Below, piece after piece: positions 8,974-17,436 of a stretch of DNA of 64,000 nucleotides; within the stretch, counting starts at the first letter, position 1; each line of letters opens with the position of its first letter. This DNA is from Deltaproteobacteria bacterium (GTDB lineage: Bacteria; Bdellovibrionota_F; JAHFAK01). The notes under the pieces are model-generated. The model did not search any database. It had not been told where the DNA came from and saw only the letters and a list, made by a program, of their open reading frames with translations. The translations under genes were made by a program, and so were the position numbers. Location of the stretch: contig JAHFAK010000001.1 in assembly GCA_023250585.1 (NCBI GenBank), forward strand, positions 1-64,000, read 5' to 3'.

Positions 8974-9948
8974 TTATCCCTCCTTATATTTCTTAACGTC
9001 TGCACCACTATTGATCATTGGTTTCTTATGACCAATAATTTGTTTAATATCTTTTAACATTTTCTCTACAGTTAATCCTTGAATTTTACGCAAATAATCT
9101 TGATCTCCAACTATAGTAGTATAAACAGAAGGAAGTGCAAAACGTTTAAAATGAACTTTAGGAAGATTTGATTCTGCAAGCACTTCAGCAACAGCTCCAC
9201 CGAGCCCTCCAATGATGCTATGCTCTTCAATAGCAAAAATTGCTTCTGTTTCACGAGCTGCGCTTAGGATTGCTTCAGTATCAAGGGGCTTTAAGGTATG
9301 CATACTTAAGACTCGTGCATTGATATTATCACGAAGAAGTCGTTCTCGAAGTTCGGCTACCAGTTTTAATATCCCTCCAGTCGAAATTAAGGTAATATCC
9401 GTTCCTTTGAAAAGCTCTAATGCTTTCCCTAATGTAAATTCAATTTTTCCGTTATGAACGACAGGCTCTCCAGCTCTTCCCAATCGAAGATAGCAGGGCC
9501 CAGTTCTTTCGACGACGGCACGGGTAGCGTATTCGGCTTCGATAGGATCGCCAGGAGCAACGACTGTCATCTCGGGAAGCGAACGCATAATTGCTAAATC
9601 CTCAATTGCATGATGAGTCATACCTAAGGATCCATAGGCATACCCTCCCCCAACCGAGACAATTTTGACATTGGCTTTATGGTAACAAACATCATTTCGA
9701 ATTTGCTCAAGGCACCGTATTGTTGGAAAATTTCCAATTGAATAGGTAAAAACTGTTTTACCTGAAAGTGCGATTCCTGCTGCTATGCCTGTCATGTTCT
9801 GTTCAGCGACTCCTGGATTAAGGTACCTCTTAGAATATTTTTTAGCAAAAGGTTCAACGACTCCAAAACCAAGATCTCCAACGAGAAGATACACTTGTTC
9901 ATTTTCTTCCGCTATTTTCATTAAGGCATCAAAAAAAGCGTTTCTCAT
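8974..9948 (-). CDS. Transketolase, C-terminal subunit
   Basis: The 324 residues correspond to the pyrimidine-binding and C-terminal domains of transketolase. The ThDP-activating glutamate is visible in NPGVAEQNMTGIAAG (E49), followed by SVGGGYAYGSLGMTHHAIED and a C-terminal domain with IEEHSIIGGLGGAVAE. It works as a heterodimer with the N-terminal subunit encoded directly upstream, which it overlaps by 4 bases. Split transketolases are common in secondary and surface-sugar clusters as well as in some primary metabolisms. Here they could supply sedoheptulose 7-phosphate, erythrose 4-phosphate or a branched ketose for the locus. Confidence 0.93.
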   Translation of the reverse strand: MRNAFFDALMKIAEENEQVYLLVGDLGFGVVEPFAKKYSKRYLNPGVAEQNMTGIAAGIALSGKTVFTYSIGNFPTIRCLEQIRNDVCYHKANVKIVSVGGGYAYGSLGMTHHAIEDLAIMRSLPEMTVVAPGDPIEAEYATRAVVERTGPCYLRLGRAGEPVVHNGKIEFTLGKALELFKGTDITLISTGGILKLVAELRERLLRDNINARVLSMHTLKPLDTEAILSAARETEAIFAIEEHSIIGGLGGAVAEVLAESNLPKVHFKRFALPSVYTTIVGDQDYLRKIQGLTVEKMLKDIKQIIGHKKPMINSGADVKKYKEG

Positions 9949-10793
9949 AGAGTATTTTCCAATTCTTTAAGTGCATTCGTAAACTCATCTCCTTGAGGAG
10001 AACGGTAATGCCACAAAAGTAAATTTTCCATGAAACTTACCCCTTTACCTTTAATCGTATGAGCGATAATACAACTTGGTTTACCCAAGGTAAATGGAAG
10101 AGTATCAAAAGCTTCTTTAATTTCTTTAAAATCATGCCCATTGATCTCGTGAACTCCCCATCCAAATGCTTTCCACTTGTCGGCAAAAGGATCAAGATTG
10201 AGAACTTCTTTAACGGTTCCTAAACTCTGAATCTTGTTGTAATCAACGATTGCAATCAAATTATCGAGTTTATGATGGGGAGCAAAGAGCGCTGCTTCCC
10301 AAATTGATCCTTCATCACATTCTCCATCAGAAAGCATCGTAAAAATTCGATATGATTTATTATCGTGTTTCGCTGCTAAAGCCATGCCAGAAGCTATACT
10401 TAATCCATGACCAAGAGCACCCGTTGAGACCTCAACACCAGGAATACCAGAATGAGTAACATGCCCAGGTAGATGTGATCCATTTAAATAAAAATCATCG
10501 AGCCATTTTTTTGGAAAAAAGCCACGTTCAGCTAGAATTGCGTAGAGCCCTGCACATCCATGTCCCTTACTTAAAATAAAACGATCTCGATCGGGCCATT
10601 CGGGTTTATGAGGATCCACTCGAAGCGTATCAGTATAGAGGACTGCAAGAAGATCTGCCATTGAAAATGAGCTTCCAACATGAGCACTCTTTGCTCGTCC
10701 GATCATTTTCAAAACATCAATACGAATTTTTTTTGCTCTATGCTTATATTTTTCTTCTTCAGCATGTGAAAAAGTTATTCTTCTTTTGGACAT
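9945..10793 (-). CDS. Transketolase, N-terminal (ThDP-binding) subunit
   Basis: The 282-residue product is the pyrophosphate-binding half of a split transketolase. It shows SAHVGSSFSMADLLAVLY, SKGHGCAGLYA, STGALGHGLS and the ThDP/metal motif LSDGECDEGSIWEA (about 154-167) ending in a VDYN metal ligand. It overlaps the sugar-transferase gene by 19 bases and the C-terminal subunit gene by 4, so all three are translationally coupled. Together with its partner it transfers two-carbon ketol units between sugar phosphates in the cytoplasm. It may feed the sugar-phosphate cyclase encoded at 29381-30505; that link is an inference. Confidence 0.93.
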   Translation of the reverse strand: MSKRRITFSHAEEEKYKHRAKKIRIDVLKMIGRAKSAHVGSSFSMADLLAVLYTDTLRVDPHKPEWPDRDRFILSKGHGCAGLYAILAERGFFPKKWLDDFYLNGSHLPGHVTHSGIPGVEVSTGALGHGLSIASGMALAAKHDNKSYRIFTMLSDGECDEGSIWEAALFAPHHKLDNLIAIVDYNKIQSLGTVKEVLNLDPFADKWKAFGWGVHEINGHDFKEIKEAFDTLPFTLGKPSCIIAHTIKGKGVSFMENLLLWHYRSPQGDEFTNALKELENTL

Positions 10794-11395
10794 GACGTTA
10801 GCCTACTATCGACAAGTATTCGAAAGGTACGATAGATAACTTTAAAATAGTTGCTGATCGAGGGATTGTTCACATACACAAGGCCAAGATGAATTTTTTC
10901 TGGCCGAATTAATCGTTTATATGCCTCATGAGGATCTGCTGCTCCCTTTAGAATTTCGCCTTCATTATGAAATTTAATTGATGCATAGTCGGTAATACCT
11001 GGCCTAATTGCTAGAAGTTTTCTTTCTTCTTCATTATAAAGATCCACCTCTTGTTGAACCTCTGGCCTTGGACCAACAATACTCATATCACCTTTTAACA
11101 CATTCAATAATTGCGCAAGTTCATCAAGTTTGTAATTCCGAATAAAATGACCTATTTTCGTAATGCGAGGATCATCATCTGATGTCGATGGCCCACCAAT
11201 TTTATCAGCATTTATAACCATTGTACGAAATTTAAAAATCTTAAATTTCTTTCCATTTTTGCCAACTCTAATACCTCTATAAAATGCAGGGCCTTCTGAA
11301 GTGAGTTTAATTCCAATAACAAGAGCTAACAATAGTGGAAAACTAATAATAAGACCTGTTAAAGCAAAGATAATATCGAACAAACGTTTTATCAT
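10775..11395 (-). CDS. Undecaprenyl-phosphate sugar-1-phosphate transferase (PglC/WcaJ core)
   Basis: A compact 206-residue monotopic phosphoglycosyl transferase. The N-terminal re-entrant helix (about 5-30) is followed by the family core: GKNGKKFKIFKFRTM, the catalytic Asp-Glu pair in KLDELAQLLNVLKGDMS (D91, E92), and VGPRPE. It attaches the first sugar-1-phosphate to undecaprenyl phosphate at the inner membrane and thus starts glycan assembly. It lacks the extra four-helix N-terminus of full-length WbaP/WcaJ. No ribosome-binding site is seen before the ATG. It follows a 155-base divergent intergenic region and likely begins its own transcription unit with the transketolase and aminotransferase genes. 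Confidence 0.95.
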   Translation of the reverse strand: MIKRLFDIIFALTGLIISFPLLLALVIGIKLTSEGPAFYRGIRVGKNGKKFKIFKFRTMVINADKIGGPSTSDDDPRITKIGHFIRNYKLDELAQLLNVLKGDMSIVGPRPEVQQEVDLYNEEERKLLAIRPGITDYASIKFHNEGEILKGAADPHEAYKRLIRPEKIHLGLVYVNNPSISNYFKVIYRTFRILVDSRLTSCPKEE

Positions 11396-11403
11396 GGCCG
11401 TGA

Positions 11404-11433
11404 TTTATATTACACTTAAGAAGAATGTGTAAA
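11404..11433 (-). promoter_or_regulatory. Possible sigma-70-type promoter for the 11.4-3.4 kb operon
   Basis: On the minus strand TTTACA (11433-11428) and TATAAA (11409-11404) are 18 bases apart, upstream of the ATG at 11395. Transcription would begin about at the start codon, giving a leaderless message, which would fit the missing ribosome-binding site. A promoter is needed here because an opposing gene interrupts the operon. AT-rich sequence makes chance matches common. Confidence 0.3.
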
Positions 11434-11452
11434 GAAAAAAGTATTTGGGGTC

Positions 11453-11458
11453 TATAAT
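11453..11458 (+). promoter_or_regulatory. Possible -10 element for the plus-strand membrane gene
   Basis: A perfect TATAAT lies about 93 bases before the ATG of the only plus-strand gene inside the locus. No good -35 hexamer is found at the right distance, so the evidence is weak. The divergent 155-base gap holds nothing else I can identify. Confidence 0.25.
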
Positions 11459-11550
11459 CTCAAAATTCTCGTTAAAAAACAATATATCAATAGTAAACGA
11501 TCATAATTTATATTCTTGCAAAATCATAGCGAGTTACCTACTATTTCCTA

Positions 11551-12846
11551 ATGTTTACTCGTTTTCTAACTCGTTTAAATTCATCTGTCATGCTCCTTAC
11601 TTCAACAATATTCGTTATCACCCTTTGTATTTCATGGAAACATCTACCTATTACAATAGATAATTATGTACCAAACCAAGATCGAAAGTATTACGAAAAA
11701 ATAGCTCTTGGAAAATATTCTGAAGTTATTAAACCATTTTCAAAACGCGTTTTGCATCCGATTGTAGCTCGCAGTATAAGCTCTCTTTCCTCGTTGTCAC
11801 TGAACCAATCATTTTTTATTATTTCTATTATTTCGCTGATCATATTTATTTCATTTATTCTATGGATAATTAAAAACGAATCGTCGTTTCCTTTAGCAAT
11901 GACTATACCCCTCTTAGTCACACCGTATATGAGTCTTCTCTTTTATGATTATTATATGCACGATCTCTTTTTTTCTACCGTGCTTATTGCCTTTTTTGTT
12001 TTTTTTATCAAAAAACTTTGGCCGCTTATGTTCTTAAGTCTCTATGCACTCTTTCTCATTCGAGAGGCGACAATACTCTTAAGCTTAATACTTATTATTT
12101 CATGCATCATAAAAAAAGAACCCCGGATCCTTTTGGGTGTTATTATAGCCACGGGATTAGGTCTTGTTAGTTCTTCATATTTTGCTGGATTAGGACAAGA
12201 GAATCGACATGCCTTAGGAGAACTTATTTTCATGATCTCAAAAATTATTCACAACACCTTTTCAAATTTTTTTGGTATTAATTTGTGGGTAAATACTTAT
12301 AAAGATTGTCATCCTATTTTAGAAATTAACATTGTCAGACATCCTGATTGGCTTTCATTTGGTAAAATCACTAATTTTGGCGTATGTGATTTTAATCTTC
12401 TCCAACCTCTTCATACTTTGATACGATATCTTTCGTCATTTGGCCTAATTCCTCTTCTTTTCTTTTATATTATTAAACGCGAAGGGAAAAAGATTATAGA
12501 ACACAATGATCTATGGTTTATTTCCTGTTTACTTTTTGGCTTAGTGAGCTTTGTGATCGGCCCATGCTTAGGGCCAGGAGGATATCGTCTGATGGGTTAT
12601 GGATGGCCACTATTTTGGATAGTATGTCCTATTCTCATGTCGCTTTTTATTCAAAGCGAACCAGCAACGCGAAATAAAATTGTTATAATCCATGTAGTGT
12701 TAACATGGATTCTTTCGATAATGGAAATACTTCTTCCAAAATCAGAATTATTATACCCTCTTACCTTCTCTTTTATTCTTATTCTTTATGTACTTGCGTT
12801 TAGTCAGCTAAAAAAGATGAGCTTTATTTTGAGTAATAACGAATAG
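11551..12846 (+). CDS. Polytopic membrane protein, oppositely oriented in the locus
   Basis: This 431-residue protein has about nine to ten hydrophobic helices and no signature I can name. An N-terminal extracytoplasmic stretch (about 35-80) contains NQDRKYYEKIA and KPFSKRVLHPIVAR; the layout of a first helix, a soluble loop and then many helices resembles uncharacterised GT-C-like or EpsG-like proteins of polysaccharide loci. It is the only gene between 3.4 kb and the right edge on the plus strand. Its 3' end overlaps the end of the convergent epimerase gene by 23 bases. There is no obvious ribosome-binding site before the ATG at 11551; a second ATG at 11590 is also possible. A function in glycan transfer or polymerisation is plausible but not shown. 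Confidence 0.75.
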   Translation: MFTRFLTRLNSSVMLLTSTIFVITLCISWKHLPITIDNYVPNQDRKYYEKIALGKYSEVIKPFSKRVLHPIVARSISSLSSLSLNQSFFIISIISLIIFISFILWIIKNESSFPLAMTIPLLVTPYMSLLFYDYYMHDLFFSTVLIAFFVFFIKKLWPLMFLSLYALFLIREATILLSLILIISCIIKKEPRILLGVIIATGLGLVSSSYFAGLGQENRHALGELIFMISKIIHNTFSNFFGINLWVNTYKDCHPILEINIVRHPDWLSFGKITNFGVCDFNLLQPLHTLIRYLSSFGLIPLLFFYIIKREGKKIIEHNDLWFISCLLFGLVSFVIGPCLGPGGYRLMGYGWPLFWIVCPILMSLFIQSEPATRNKIVIIHVVLTWILSIMEILLPKSELLYPLTFSFILILYVLAFSQLKKMSFILSNNE

Positions 12847-13801
12847 CTCGATCAATACCTGCTTGAAAATCAATCGTATATTTGAATCCCATTTTATGTT
12901 GTTTTGCAGTATCACCTCCGCGTGCAAAAACACCTTCGGGCTTATCTGACATACCTATCACATCAGGTGAATAACCACAGAACTGTGCTGCTACTCGCGC
13001 AAAATCTTTAAAGCTTGTATAGACTCCAGTTGAGAGATTAAGAGCTTCGCCATTGTCTATTCGGTCCATGGTTTTCAAAATACCATCAACACAATCTTCA
13101 ATATGAATAAAATCTCTCATTTGGTCGCCAGTACCCCAAACACGGAGAAGCTTCTCCCCTTTGTGTGCCATAGCTCTTTTACAAATACTTGGAAATGGAT
13201 ATGTATCATTTTGATCTTCTCCATAACCGGAAAAAGGTCGATAGGTAACTGACTTCAATCCATGTTTTTCATATGCAAGTCGTGCGCAATATTCATGAGT
13301 TAGTTTTGCCCAACCATATGACATATCAGGCATACCGAGATCTTCAGTAAAATCAATCATATCTTCTTTTAATAATACATAATTATCGTGCTTTTGATAT
13401 TTAATGGGATATGCAGCTGAAGAACTAAAACAGATTGTTTTTTTCGGCTGCGTTTTGACTGCCCATTGCCAATATTCAGAATCGATTGATAAATCATCGG
13501 CAACAGCGAGCGGGTTATTTTCAATCATAAGCCGTCCACCAACCATAGCAGCTAAATGAAAACAATAATCAAAGTCATTATCTAAAATCTTTTTAAAATA
13601 CGACCGACAATCTTCATAGTGAAATTCAAAATTTTTATAATCACGTGGATCAAATAACGGCCATCCTTTTTTTGGATCAATTCCCCCTGTGTAAGGAGCG
13701 ACATTATCAATGCAAATTACTTTATCTCCAAAATCAAGAAACCGTCTCACCACATGTCTACCAACAAAACCTGCTCCGCCGGTAACTAATATTTTACGCA
13801 T
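12824..13801 (-). CDS. NAD-dependent nucleotide-sugar epimerase/dehydratase (GME/fucose synthase-like)
   Basis: The ATG at 13801 lies inside the stop of the upstream gene (AATGCGTAA), so the start is coupled; longer frames up to 13864 are unlikely. The 325 residues form an extended SDR with LVTGGAGFVGRHV, HLAAMVGG, FSSSAAYP and the YGWAK active-site motif. The HLAAMVGG block and the SSSAAYP block resemble GDP-mannose 3,5-epimerase and GDP-fucose synthase more than GalE. Substrate remains open. It follows a STELLO-like transferase gene and overlaps the opposing gene at its 3' end. Confidence 0.88.
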   Translation of the reverse strand: MRKILVTGGAGFVGRHVVRRFLDFGDKVICIDNVAPYTGGIDPKKGWPLFDPRDYKNFEFHYEDCRSYFKKILDNDFDYCFHLAAMVGGRLMIENNPLAVADDLSIDSEYWQWAVKTQPKKTICFSSSAAYPIKYQKHDNYVLLKEDMIDFTEDLGMPDMSYGWAKLTHEYCARLAYEKHGLKSVTYRPFSGYGEDQNDTYPFPSICKRAMAHKGEKLLRVWGTGDQMRDFIHIEDCVDGILKTMDRIDNGEALNLSTGVYTSFKDFARVAAQFCGYSPDVIGMSDKPEGVFARGGDTAKQHKMGFKYTIDFQAGIDRAIRYYSK

Positions 13802-14717
13802 TTCTAAAATGTCTCCTATAGAGTTCAAAAGCTGTGATTGATATTTCAGGAAGATACTTCTCAATACTTTCCGGATCTTTTTTCAAATCCTCTACAAGCT
13901 TTAAATTATTTTCGTATCCTAAATATTCTTTTTTCATATCAACAACTAGATCATGTTCATTACGTTCCTGATATACTGTTGGCGCTCCGTAAATAACCTT
14001 TGCTCCTTTTGCTTGAACATAATATGCCGCCCAAATATCATCCATACGGCCAATATGAGGAAACAAAAAGTAATCCTTGAGGAGGCTACTCCGTATAAAA
14101 GTATTCTGCGAATTAAAAGGTGAAAGCTGATTACTTGTAAACGGAAATGGTTTTTTATCAAACTGACATTCTGGTCGATGTTCCATACGACAAATAGCAT
14201 CGATATCGGGATCACCATTCCAGAAATCTGCTTGAACATCAGGTGTAATCGTTGTTGTCTCAACGTGTGAGTAATCTCTTCGAGGGATTAATTGCAAAGG
14301 ATATCCTCTATGCCATAAATGGTTTTCATTGGTTACTCCAATAGGATCAAATGCAGGAAGGTCTGTTTTGTAATACGAAACTTTTAATGTCTTACCTACA
14401 CTAACATTACTACCCCATGTGTCATAGGGAATATTATCATCATCAATAACTGCAACGATATCAGCACCCATATCATGAGCCCACAGAAGACCAAAATTTC
14501 TGCGTTGTATACAATTCCACCCAATAGCATCTGATAACTTTTTATCATACTTTTCTTGCATCTCACACGATACGTATAACCCTCGATCGAGTTTATAGTT
14601 TGCAGGAGTTTTTTTATCACCAATTACCACAAGATCCCAATCCGTGAACGATTGAAATTTATGTAAAGCCTTAGTGATGGGATTAATCGTTGTTGTAACA
14701 ATGACTTTCTTAGACAT
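13794..14717 (-). CDS. STELLO-like (DUF288-related) glycosyltransferase
   Basis: The 307 residues begin with VTTTINPIT, DWDLVVIGDKKTP and QRRNFGLLWAHDMGA, followed by the metal-binding-type VIDDDN (92-95). This arrangement matches the STELLO/DUF288 group, GT-A-like proteins known from plants, where they affect cellulose synthase, and found scattered in other organisms. A later block MDDIWAAYYVQAKGAKV resembles the usual acceptor region of glycosyltransferases. GAGGTGATAC stands before the ATG, a good ribosome-binding site. No membrane segment is seen. Activity on an NDP-sugar is inferred; donor and acceptor are unknown. It overlaps the downstream epimerase gene by 8 bases. Confidence 0.75.
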   Translation of the reverse strand: MSKKVIVTTTINPITKALHKFQSFTDWDLVVIGDKKTPANYKLDRGLYVSCEMQEKYDKKLSDAIGWNCIQRRNFGLLWAHDMGADIVAVIDDDNIPYDTWGSNVSVGKTLKVSYYKTDLPAFDPIGVTNENHLWHRGYPLQLIPRRDYSHVETTTITPDVQADFWNGDPDIDAICRMEHRPECQFDKKPFPFTSNQLSPFNSQNTFIRSSLLKDYFLFPHIGRMDDIWAAYYVQAKGAKVIYGAPTVYQERNEHDLVVDMKKEYLGYENNLKLVEDLKKDPESIEKYLPEISITAFELYRRHFRNA

Positions 14718-14733
14718 GTATCACCTCATGAAT

Positions 14734-15477
14734 TTATAATGATTGTTTTAAAAATCGAGCTTTTGGCGAAAAACGAACCTTCAATCCAATTTTAAAATAG
14801 AGAAAATTTCTGAAGAAAGTATTCTGAGATTCTCCCTCAACTCTCGCCTTCCATACTGATGGAATTTCGATTACGGGAATATTCAAACGTAACGGTTTTA
14901 TAAGCGTTTCAAATAAAAATGGATGGCGTAGCTCTTCCCAATGAATATTCTGAACCACGCTTGTTGGAAACAGACGATAACCATACGTCATATCAGAAAG
15001 TTTTGTTTTGTATATTAACGAAAAGAATTTTTGAAAAACAAAATTGAAAAACCATTTAAGCGAATTATAGCCTTCAAATGTTCCTCCCTTAAGCCAACGG
15101 GAAGCGGTAATAATTGAATGAGGATTACTCTTTGCATGATTAATAAAGTGAACTACATCTTCAGGGTTAGTTTCCAAATCACTAGCCATCATAATAACAT
15201 GGCTTCCTTGAGATAGATCAAAGGCCTCTCGAATAGCACCACCTAAAAAAGGAAGTTTTTGATGATGAATTATATAACGTCTGGGATCACAAACTACATA
15301 AGATCTACAAATTTCAAGACTCTCTTTCGTTGTCTTTTGACAAACAATCATGACATATTCCTTCACTGCTACCGATGAACTCTCTTCTATAATTTCTATA
15401 GTTTTTTTTAAAGACAAAGTTTCATTAATAACAGGAAGCAATACAGTTACTGATTCAAATTTTGTTGCTATCTTCAT
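14734..15477 (-). CDS. Glycosyltransferase family 2 (DPM1-like)
   Basis: A GT-A fold glycosyltransferase of about 247 residues with VLLPVINETLSLKKTI at the start, MIVCQKTTKES, and the DxD-like region HVIMMASDLETNP. The middle PHSIITASRWLKGGTF and SDMTYGYRLFPTS match polyprenyl-phosphate mannosyl/glucosyl synthases. No C-terminal membrane helices are seen. I chose the ATG at 15477, preceded by GAGAAGATACT, over an ATG at 15492 with no ribosome-binding site. The next gene upstream encodes a flippase-like membrane protein, and the pair may make and translocate a polyprenyl-linked sugar. Confidence 0.85.
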   Translation of the reverse strand: MKIATKFESVTVLLPVINETLSLKKTIEIIEESSSVAVKEYVMIVCQKTTKESLEICRSYVVCDPRRYIIHHQKLPFLGGAIREAFDLSQGSHVIMMASDLETNPEDVVHFINHAKSNPHSIITASRWLKGGTFEGYNSLKWFFNFVFQKFFSLIYKTKLSDMTYGYRLFPTSVVQNIHWEELRHPFLFETLIKPLRLNIPVIEIPSVWKARVEGESQNTFFRNFLYFKIGLKVRFSPKARFLKQSL

Positions 15478-15501
15478 AGTATCTTCTCGCATACTAAGGT
15501 G

Positions 15502-15530
15502 TATTCATCCAATCTCATGATATTTGTCAA
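15502..15530 (-). promoter_or_regulatory. Possible internal promoter before the GT2 gene
   Basis: TTGACA (15530-15525, minus strand) is a perfect -35 hexamer, with TGAATA 17 bases on as a weak -10. Initiation near 15495 would leave an 18-base leader containing GAGAAG before the ATG at 15477. The 54-base gap is larger than most in this operon. Confidence 0.25.
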
Positions 15531-15546
15531 TAATTTAATATATATA

Positions 15547-16533
15547 TTATGCTTCATTATGAATTTCTTGGGTTATAGTAGACGTTGAAACTTCTGATGA
15601 CAATGCATGCCTCAGAAAAAACATTCCAGTTATTCCTTTTAAAAGAAAATTTATCATTTGAGCTGACAGACTTATAAGAATAACCATTTCACTCGCAGAT
15701 ACTTGTCCACTTGAAATAACTTCCCCACTGATCTTATCAGCAAAAAAGGTAACAGTAACAAGTTGAACAACTCCTAATCCTCCTGGTGTTAATGGAATAG
15801 TTCCCAACAACATAATAATCGGAAGATAGGTAAGAACTGTTATAAAAGAAATATGCACGCTAAAAGTCCACGCAAAAAAGAAGAATGATGTATTAATAAT
15901 CATATGAAGTGGGAATCGAATAGAAAGAGTATATCCATAATCAGAAAAGTTTCGATCACGAAATGCTGAAAAGATATGAAATCGAGATGTCCAATTAAAT
16001 AGTCTATTTTTCATGAGAGGTTTTCCCAAGAAAGCTAAAAGAATAATTCCGATTGTCGTAATAACCCAAAGTATTCGCAGAGACTGAAGAAAATTAAATT
16101 TCTCACTACTCAAATCAGAAAAACAAGAGCCAAAGAATGCGAGACTCACAATCCAATATAAATCTATCAATACAATGAATGAAACGAGGCTCGTACTTTT
16201 TAAAAACGGAAGATTTTTTTCTCGTTTGAAAAACCACGCGAGTGCACCCTGTCCGGCTGCATAGTTCACAAGCATTACAAGGTATGAAGCTAAACGAGGA
16301 ACAAAAAGCTCACGCGCTGAAGTAATACTCCCAACTCGAGAAAAGAAACGTGACAGTGCCCAGCAATCAAGCCACCATACTATTACAAAATACATTATTG
16401 AAAAGCCAAGAAAATATGGTAACTGAACATAGGAAAGTGCAACCCCTAAATTAGTAATAGGATATTTCTTAAATAAATAATAAAATATAATAAGAGCAAT
16501 ACCCCAAGGTAATAATCTTTTTAATAAGCCCAT
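15547..16533 (-). CDS. LPG-synthase-TM/UPF0104 family flippase-like membrane protein
   Basis: The 328 residues are mostly hydrophobic with about eight membrane helices. They show the family pattern of PF03706: a short first helix with FKKYPI, a conserved region with VNYAAGQGALAWFFKRE, and TIPLTPGGLGVVQ near 245-257, a widely conserved block of the family. Members include the lysyl-phosphatidylglycerol flippase domain of MprF and proteins linked to polyprenyl-sugar or hopanoid genes. AGAGGAAAT before the ATG gives a clear start. Adjacent to a polyprenyl-type GT2, it may move a lipid-linked sugar. The transported lipid is not known. Confidence 0.85.
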   Translation of the reverse strand: MGLLKRLLPWGIALIIFYYLFKKYPITNLGVALSYVQLPYFLGFSIMYFVIVWWLDCWALSRFFSRVGSITSARELFVPRLASYLVMLVNYAAGQGALAWFFKREKNLPFLKSTSLVSFIVLIDLYWIVSLAFFGSCFSDLSSEKFNFLQSLRILWVITTIGIILLAFLGKPLMKNRLFNWTSRFHIFSAFRDRNFSDYGYTLSIRFPLHMIINTSFFFFAWTFSVHISFITVLTYLPIIMLLGTIPLTPGGLGVVQLVTVTFFADKISGEVISSGQVSASEMVILISLSAQMINFLLKGITGMFFLRHALSSEVSTSTITQEIHNEA

Positions 16534-16548
16534 ATATTTCCTCTCATT

Positions 16549-17436
16549 TTAGAGACTGCGATTTTTATCTTCCCCTTTCAAAAGAGAAAGTAAATATTCA
16601 CCATACCCGCTTAAGGATTGGGTTGAGGCAAGTCGTTCGAGTTGTGTATCATCTATCCAACCTTCACGGAAAGCTATTTCTTCTATACAAGCAATTTTTA
16701 GTCCTTGTCTTTTCTCAATAGTGGCAATGAAATTGCCTGCGTCAAGTAACGAATTGTACGTTCCTGTATCAAGCCATGCAATACCACGACCAAGTTTTTC
16801 TACATGAAGTTCACCTAATTTTAAATAGACATTATTCACATCAGTGATTTCCAATTCACCTCTTTGCGATGGTTTAAGATCAGCTGCAATTTTCGTAACT
16901 TTATTATCATAGAAATATAATCCCGTGATTGCATAATTCGATTTCGCTTTTTTCGGTTTTTCTTCAATGCTTATTACGGCTCCCTTACTATCAAATTCAA
17001 CTACACCGTATCGTTCAGGATCCTTTACCCAATACCCAAATACTGTTCCTCCAGACTTTTGATTGACTGCACGACGAAGAGATTCAGTAAGACCATGACC
17101 AAAAAATATATTATCTCCTAATGCTAAAGTACATGAGTCTTCTTTTAAAAAGTTTTTTCCAATAAGAAAACTCTGAGCTATTCCTTCTGGTCTTTCTTGA
17201 ATAGCATAAGAAAAGTTAACACCCCATTGTGAACCATCATTTAAAAAATTGTGAAAGAGTGTTTGAGAATCCGGCGTTGTAATAATCAATATATCCTGAA
17301 TTCCTGCAAGCATGAGCGTTGAAATTGGATAATAAATCATGGGCTTATCATAAATAGGTAATAACTGTTTACTTATGCTTCGAGTAATCGGATAAAGCCG
17401 AGATCCTGACCCTCCAGCAAGAATAATTCCTTTCAT
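16549..17436 (-). CDS. rmlA: Glucose-1-phosphate thymidylyltransferase
   Basis: First step of dTDP-rhamnose synthesis: glucose 1-phosphate plus dTTP gives dTDP-glucose. The 295 residues carry [32 protein letters not shown] and [11 protein letters not shown], all diagnostic for RmlA, and the usual length. GAGGTATCGTAC precedes the ATG, which overlaps the rmlD stop by 4 bases. The four rml genes run C-B-D-A in transcription order with overlaps of 1-4 bases. Confidence 0.97.
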   Translation of the reverse strand: MKGIILAGGSGSRLYPITRSISKQLLPIYDKPMIYYPISTLMLAGIQDILIITTPDSQTLFHNFLNDGSQWGVNFSYAIQERPEGIAQSFLIGKNFLKEDSCTLALGDNIFFGHGLTESLRRAVNQKSGGTVFGYWVKDPERYGVVEFDSKGAVISIEEKPKKAKSNYAITGLYFYDNKVTKIAADLKPSQRGELEITDVNNVYLKLGELHVEKLGRGIAWLDTGTYNSLLDAGNFIATIEKRQGLKIACIEEIAFREGWIDDTQLERLASTQSLSGYGEYLLSLLKGEDKNRSL

